DNA from: Wyeomyia smithii
Taxonomy: Eukaryota > Arthropoda > Insecta > Diptera > Culicidae
Assembly (NCBI RefSeq): GCF_029784165.1
Contig: NC_073696.1
Coordinates: forward strand, 159,236,319-159,300,318
Direction: 5' to 3'
DNA length: 64,000 nt
Shown: positions 59,594 through 64,000 of the stretch, in pieces
Numbering within the stretch: the first letter of the stretch is position 1
How the letters are laid out: the number at the start of each line of letters is the position of its first letter
The notes under the pieces: generated by a model
What the model was told of the DNA's origin: nothing
The model's input: only the letters and a program-made list of their open reading frames with translations
Databases searched by the model: none
Position numbers and translations under genes: made by a program

Positions 59594-59728
59594 CATATTG
59601 ATTATTGTGATCCATCGTATGGTTACATCAGTTTAAACGTTTGAAGTCTTTCATTCCGACGTTACACCTTGGTTTTAGTTTTCACAGAATGTATCTCGAT
59701 ATAGTGCGGTTAGACGTAGTCCTACGTT

Positions 59729-60096
59729 AAAAATGTACATCTTGTAAGTTAAATACTGTACAAGACGATTACGACTCCTTATTGATTTCGGCTAATAAGC
59801 GGCATTCGCCTCTACGGCTAACTTGATAAGTAACTTTAACGTCAGAAACAAACGTTGAAAGTTCCTTTTTGAAAATATTAAATTCCAAGAATAGCTACCA
59901 CAATAGGTGGAACTTTCTCTTTTTCAAAAGAATTTACATTTTGTATAGTTTCATTAGTAATAATTTCCATTTCACCGGCTTCTTGCTCAGGTAAAATATC
60001 AAAAACATTTTCGCTGCAGACACTCGAATTGTCCGAGAGAGAATGCTCTTTCTTTCTCCTCGTAGTGATGCGCGGTTTCTTTTTCCGCCCTGTCAT
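59729..60096 (-). pseudogene. Jockey ORF1, N-terminal part
   Basis: ATG at 60096 begins MTGRKKKPRITTRRKKEHSL, a basic head. CSENVFDILPEQEAGE and EKVPPIVVAI follow, typical of Jockey-like ORF1 N-termini. A frameshift near 59880 leads to FKKELSTFVSDVKVTYQVSR and CRLLAEIN. A TAA follows and the 5.2-kb insertion begins at 59728. Confidence 0.7.
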
Positions 60097-60435
60097 TTCA
60101 AAATGTGATACAAAAAAAGTTAAAAACAAATGTTAAATTCATAAGTAGGTAGTCGTGATAAAGGCTGATGTGAAACAGCTTTTAGGTAGTCTTTAAAAGA
60201 TGCACTGACAAAACACAAACTTTGAATCAATAGGCAGTCAAAGACTTGTCTACAACCAAGCGAGAAGACGTCTGATCTGTAAGACAGTTCAAGACGCACT
60301 GTATGAAAATGCATTAAACTCGACAATAAATTACCAATCTTGTACCTAGTAATGTGCAGTGCGTATCTTACCTCATTATGCTTGATTAATCTGAGTTTGA
60401 TGACAGAGATTTATCCAATAATAATTCAGTTAATT
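60097..60435 (-). other. Probable Jockey 5' UTR and intron start of the host gene
   Basis: No long frame is present. On the minus strand a consensus splice donor atgag|gtaagatac lies at about 60371, downstream of the host exon's stop. cagtgcgtcttgaac near 60300 may be near the Jockey 5' end. If the donor is used, the Jockey element sits in an intron in the same orientation as the gene. Confidence 0.3.
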
Positions 60436-61406
60436 TTAAAAAGTTCCAGTGTTGGAGCGCATGGGAGTTGGTATTTTTGATGTACCTCTATCTCGACGAT
60501 GTGAAGTTATCAATGGCGTTGCTTTACAATTAATTTCTTCTGATGTTGGCAATAAGGCAGAGCACGGCCTTGGTTCTTCTCTTACAGTGTGACCGTCGAG
60601 ATGAGTAATCGTTCCATTTTTTTTTACCCATTCTGTAGTGATATTTTCACATCCATTGTCATCGATTTCAGTGGTAGCTGCTTTTGCTAAGCTGTTTGAG
60701 TACTCAGAAAGTAGTTCTTTCACTTGTAAAATTATTTGAGAATCACTCTGTCTGCTGGTTGCTACTTCAATCAATTGTTCTGCTAACGTAGAAGAATGAT
60801 TTCGTTCATGTGGTAATACGCCAGTTAAATTATGCGGTTTCATTTGAATATTATCCTTGTCGCAAATAGATTTCAGCGAAGAATTCAAAGATGATGCTGT
60901 TTCTTTTGGATTTAATTTATTTTCGAAGGTATCTGTTGGTTTTTGTTTGAAAGACTTGCAGCTCCAAGCATCTTCAGAAGTTTGGTTGGCATGTCGCATC
61001 GATTGATGGGTTGATATTTTCCGGTTGGATCTATTTAACTTTCCATTTTCCAACGTTGCTACGTTATCTATACTTCTACTTCGGAATAACTCTCGACAAG
61101 TTGGAATTTTACTACCAGTCGTAATTTTAGAAGTAGACCCATTAAGGTTATTGTGTACTACTGGAAGTTTGCTTGCTGTACAATTAGTTACATCGTCGAT
61201 GTGAACTGTAAAAACGTCTTCAGTGATATTTATTCCGGGGGTAATGAAATTGTTATTAGGTATTTGATCGAAATCGTGATTTGAGAACTTGGCTGATTCG
61301 TCAACGGCTTCGCATTCAGACAATAAACTTTTCAACGCATTACGGTTTTTTTCATCAACCTTGCCTCTGTTGACACCAGCAAGTTGCGAAGTTTGCTCTA
61401 GATGAC
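60436..61406 (-). CDS. Coding exon of an unrecognised host gene (322 residues, SxIP motifs)
   Basis: A 3' splice site (cccgttccag) ends at 61407. The exon opens GT|CAT CTA GAG (HLEQTSQLAGVNRGKVDEKN) and stays open to a TAA at 60436. The protein is Ser/Asn/Thr-rich and largely disordered-looking, with one likely helix (SQIILQVKELLSEYSNSLAK). Two S-K-I-P motifs in basic, proline/serine context (TGSKIPTCREL and TSKIPTPMRS) fit the SxIP motif that binds EB1 at microtubule plus ends. That link is inference. No domain is recognised. Upstream exons are outside or unseen. One extra T at 60437-60441 would extend the frame 18 codons. Confidence 0.6.
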
Positions 61407-61845
61407 CTGGAACGGGAAATTAAAAACTTAAATTCGTATCCTCTTTCAAACCCTAGGTACATTACATAAGTCTTCAACGTTTAACTAATATGAAGATTCG
61501 AAAATATAAAAACTTTTCTTATCCATGTACTATTATGTGAGTCTAAGACTACTTTCGGAACTGGGAAGATGCCCAGATGCCAGAATTCTTCACTGGGCTA
61601 TCCCCAAAACAGCTCAACAAGGCAGAATACTACACAGAATAAGCATTTCCACTATGTGCGTTCTAAGTTTATTGGTGTTGTATGGTCCATTGTGAAGCTT
61701 TGCTTATTTGAATTGATAATTGAACTATAAGATGTAACACGAGATGTAATTTTTGATAGATGGGTTGTGCCGAATAAGAACAACTCATATTAGCGGAACT
61801 TTCGTTAAACGCTAATCGCTAATTTTTTATTACGTAGATCAGCGG
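61407..61845. other. Presumed intron or intergenic sequence
   Basis: I see no gene. The stretch 61545-61650 (ttcggaactgggaagatgcc) looks like a dispersed repeat, but its ends were not found. Confidence 0.3.
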
Positions 61846-61851
61846 TTCTCA

Positions 61852-61915
61852 ACCTGGGGTACGCGTACCCCTAGGGGCACGCGAAAGCCTTCAGGGGGTT
61901 CGCGAGAGAAAAATC
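61852..61915. mobile_element. hAT-type terminal sequence (orphan end)
   Basis: The sequence cagcggttctcaacctgggg, followed by tacgcgtacccctagggg, has the CAGxGGTTCTCAA start known from hAT elements and their MITEs, with an internal palindrome ggggtacgcgtacccc. No matching right end (ttgagaaccgctg) was seen within the next 2 kb, so it is probably a truncated copy. Confidence 0.5.
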
Positions 61916-62193
61916 GGTAATGGCGGATAAAGCAATTTTTTTTATAATACTTTATTTGTTGTTCTAACTTCCTCCTAGAACACGACTGTAGCAATCAAAC
62001 AAATCACAGTTCAATTTTAAACCTAAACTAGACTACCACAACATGATCTACCACTACTCTCTCCCACTCTGCGAGAACATTCTAAGCCTGATATTGATTT
62101 GGAAAAAATCGCCAATTGCGTTTGAAGATAGGGCTTAAAAGTTTCATCTACTTTGAAGAAGCTCTAATGCAAAGTTGCTGCTCAATTGGTCTT

Positions 62194-62305
62194 TGGGAAG
62201 TCGTGCCTCAAAGTGAAATTATCATTTTTTACCAATGAAGAAATACAATGATAACATTTCACTATTCTACCCTGTCTTTTGACTTTTGAGACACGACTTC
62301 CCAAA
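62194..62305. repeat. 112-bp imperfect foldback
   Basis: tttgggaagtcgtgcctcaa (about 62194-62213) pairs with ttgagacacgacttcccaaa (62286-62305), with one mismatch in the core. Between them is an AT-rich interior with its own partial symmetry. It could be a small foldback element or encode a hairpin RNA. Confidence 0.65.
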
Positions 62306-63458
62306 TTCTATTGATCTGAAATTTTTACATGGAGACTTTATTCGAGACGATGAAACTTTTGAGCCGTGCCGCTAAACAGAACTCGAAGGTAAAATTTTTC
62401 CCCACACATTTTTCCCTACTATTTACAACAAGAGGTAAGTTTACATAACGATGTTCATACTTTAGTGTACTACGACTACTTACAGAAGTTTTGGCTTGTC
62501 AAAAAAAGGATCTACCGTGCGGCGCCCTGATTCTGCGCAGCTCTTGATTCTCACACTTGTAGCGAGTACATGTACATAGAATTTATTTTAATATTTGTTT
62601 GTAAAGATGAGTTACTCAATATTTGCAAGCCTCAAATAATAGTTCTACTTCAAATATTTAAACAACGGTTTTCAAATAAAAACCTTTGATTCGACATCGC
62701 AAACAAAGCCACAGTCAAAATAGTAATTGGCATAATATTCGAAAAATGAGATCCCCGGTGCTCAAGTGCGCTAATTGTCTTTCACCACCGATGCTGTTGA
62801 TGCGACGAGATGATTGACCCAGCCGGAAAGTCAATCGACCTTTGTAGTGGAAGAGAGTATCTTTTCCTCTCTAACCTTTGGGCTGGGACAGTTGAGATAG
62901 ATGAAGACTGATTCCGGGAGAATATGATCTTCGCCCAATTTTGACCTTCATGCTTTCAGCGCGATTAGAATACGCGAAACAGTTTCCGGTAACGAAGTTA
63001 CCTCATTTGCTTCTCTGCTTTAGTTGCAATAGGAAGCAAACAAACATCGCTCCGTACAGATCTATCGTACGATTCAGAACAATACGCATTGTTCGACGAC
63101 GCGTGTGTTGCTTGTGTTTTCGATGCCGACGCTGCGATAGTTTGTACATCCAGCAGCCGGAGTGAATTCCCCGCGCTACCGCCTGCCGTTTACAGCAGTG
63201 TCGCAGGCTGTGTATTGTGCACAGTCGGCCACGTGATTTTTTTGATTCGGTGTCACATCATCCATATCATCCAGCAACCGAAAAAAGTTCCCCGCGCCAC
63301 CGGGCGCTAGTTAGCCCCTAGCGCCGGTTCAGCCTGTCGTTCATCATAAGATCATCGGATTAATCCAACGTGCAGCCAGGATGGAGCGTAGATAAATAAT
63401 TTAAGAAGTCTGGTGAAGTATTTGGTTTTATTATTAGTATATATGAGCCGTTGCGGAC
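62306..63458. other. No confident gene; GC-richer stretch with a direct repeat
   Basis: Positions 62740-63340 are less AT-rich. Two related segments occur, ccagcagccggagtgaattc plus cccgcgctacc (about 63151) and ccagcaaccgaaaaaagttc plus cccgcgccacc (about 63270), about 120 bp apart. The frames at 62941-63165 and 63089-63310 have no recognisable domain. It may be a promoter/5' UTR of a host gene or of a retroelement. Confidence 0.3.
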
Positions 63459-63664
63459 CAGAGTGGTCTATGTGCCATCGAGCAAATTGTTTAGGAGAAG
63501 CAATTTTCGAAAAATCTCTGAATAAAATTCTGTTCAACGGATTCTTTCAAACAAAATGTTCTAATATAAAGGTTATGAAGTGGTTTAACTTTGGGATACA
63601 TAAAATTAAGAGTTTCTTTGCGAAATCGGTGATTTCATCTCACTAATGTACATAGACCACTCTG
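63459..63664. repeat. ~206-bp foldback next to the mariner-like end
   Basis: cagagtggtctatgt (63459-63473) and acatagaccactctg (63650-63664) are perfect 15-bp inverted repeats. Outside them are atatga/tcatat-like extensions. It is probably a MITE. The interior is AT-rich and non-coding. Confidence 0.5.
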
Positions 63665-63674
63665 ACTTCATATA

Positions 63675-64000
63675 CAGGGTGACAAAAAAGTCCGGTCACA
63701 CAGGCAAATCTCAATATTTCAAAGAATAAGAAGAAAATCTGAATCTGGCTTTCATAGCATTATTCAGTAACTCCTAAAGATACTTCACAGACGATATCCC
63801 GGAATTACACCACCTTTCTCTGATCGAACCAGCTTCAGACGTCTCGGAAAGTCGTAGCAAGCGGCGCGCACGTGCTCCATAGGCATCTCGTCCCAGATTT
63901 TCATGATAGCTCGCTTAAATTGCTCCAAATTTGTTATTTTATAGTCGCTCAGCTTCGACATCATGTATTCACACAAGATATAATCCAGTGGATTCAGATT
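63675..64000 (-). mobile_element. Tc1/mariner-type transposon, right part, runs off the window
   Basis: The end cagggtgacaaaaaagtccg begins at 63675, directly after TA (63673-63674), as for Tc1/mariner insertions. The minus strand encodes the C-terminal part of a transposase. The other end lies beyond 64000. Confidence 0.8.
63785..64000 (-). CDS. Tc1/mariner-type transposase, C-terminal part
   Basis: Entering from the window edge the frame reads NLNPLDYILCEYMMSKLSDY, then LEQFKRAIMKIWDEMP and AACYDFPRRLKLV, to a stop at 63785. The NPLDY block follows the second catalytic Asp in this family, and its third acidic residue lies further along. The SDYKITN...W...RAACYDFPRRL pattern matches mosquito/nematode mariner-like proteins. 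No stop interrupts the visible part. The catalytic DDE/D residues upstream are outside the window. Confidence 0.8.
   Translation of the reverse strand, partial: NLNPLDYILCEYMMSKLSDYKITNLEQFKRAIMKIWDEMPMEHVRAACYDFPRRLKLVRSEKGGVIPGYRL

Larger units (their letters stand above)
54545..59728. mobile_element. 5.2-kb element with inverted ends, containing Penelope-like copies
   Basis: The ends ttgacgtaggactac (54579-54593) and gtagtcctacgtt (59716-59728) are inverted and interrupt the Jockey ORF1 between NLQDVHF and FFTNDAKN. The left end has an extension (54545-54578, aggagggcggtatccaagac then acgaccgcatag). This aligns with the extension beside the element at 2929-5106 (aggagggttgtgtgcaaagc then cacgaccgcaagg). 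The host side has ATTTTT-like runs at both ends. The interior 54600-57100 is non-coding, and 57120-59593 is an inverted pair of Penelope-like copies. Confidence 0.6.

Overview
The window looks like transposon-dense intergenic or intronic DNA from a culicine mosquito, most likely Aedes-like. That assignment is an inference. It rests on a LOA/Lian-type LINE with a C-terminal RNase H, a Jockey LINE, Penelope-like, PIF/Harbinger, hAT and mariner elements, and on dispersed repeat ends I associate with mosquito genomes. There are no rRNA or tRNA genes, CRISPR arrays or bacterial signals. Almost every long open frame is a decayed piece of a transposable element. Only two segments look like host genes: a candidate three-exon 59-residue gene at 50101-50440 (+) and the coding exon of an unrecognised gene at 60436-61406 (-).

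Positions 1-12650 form a giant inverted repeat with its apex in a near-perfect hairpin at 8566-8661. The left arm (about 317-8291) is split by a 5'-truncated LOA-type LINE (1464-6610) flanked by a 12-bp target duplication. That LINE is itself split by a 2.2-kb element with 16-bp inverted ends (about 2929-5106). The right arm (8758-12650) is followed by two more direct copies of the same composite unit (12651-15927 and 15928 onward). The third copy is interrupted by a 9.9-kb Ty3/gypsy retrotransposon (17705-27584) and resumes at 27585. The repeat unit runs into a PIF/Harbinger element (28209-30573, TAA target duplication) that carries a second nested TAA-flanked MITE (28440-28693).

The Ty3/gypsy element has PBS, gag, protease, RT, RNase H, integrase, polypurine tract and LTRs. 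It is dead: several frameshifts and stops, a 1330-bp tandem duplication inside pol, and a 5' LTR that lacks the first 272 bp present in the 3' LTR. A GGTCCG-rich block (30655-30812) and a second gypsy pol fragment (30842-31684) follow.

Positions 31830-49743 hold two inverted copies of one LINE (LINE-A), which share disabling frameshifts. The minus copy is broken by LINE-B (38711-45169) and by a 1.47-kb retroposon with a 21-bp target duplication (45379-46844). LINE-B is broken by a hAT-like element (39198-40807, 8-bp duplication), which contains a foldback (39614-39715) and a TA-flanked MITE (39874-40062).

Positions 49744-51800 hold the candidate small gene, a SINE-like stretch and a perfect 318-bp tandem duplication. 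A minus-strand Jockey element covers 51806 to about 60096. It is split by a 1.08-kb inverted-repeat element (53172-54248) and by a 5.2-kb element (about 54545-59728). The ends of the latter match those of the element in the LOA LINE, and it carries two head-to-head Penelope-like copies with hammerhead-like motifs. The host exon, a hAT-type end, hairpins and a mariner-like transposase running off the edge (63675-64000) complete the window.

Target duplications give relative ages. For example: LINE-A, then LINE-B, then the hAT element, then its MITE; and Jockey, then the 5.2-kb element, then Penelope. Nothing resembling a new cellular defence or metabolic system is visible. The unusual content is the architecture of repeats and a few possible captured or overlooked exons.
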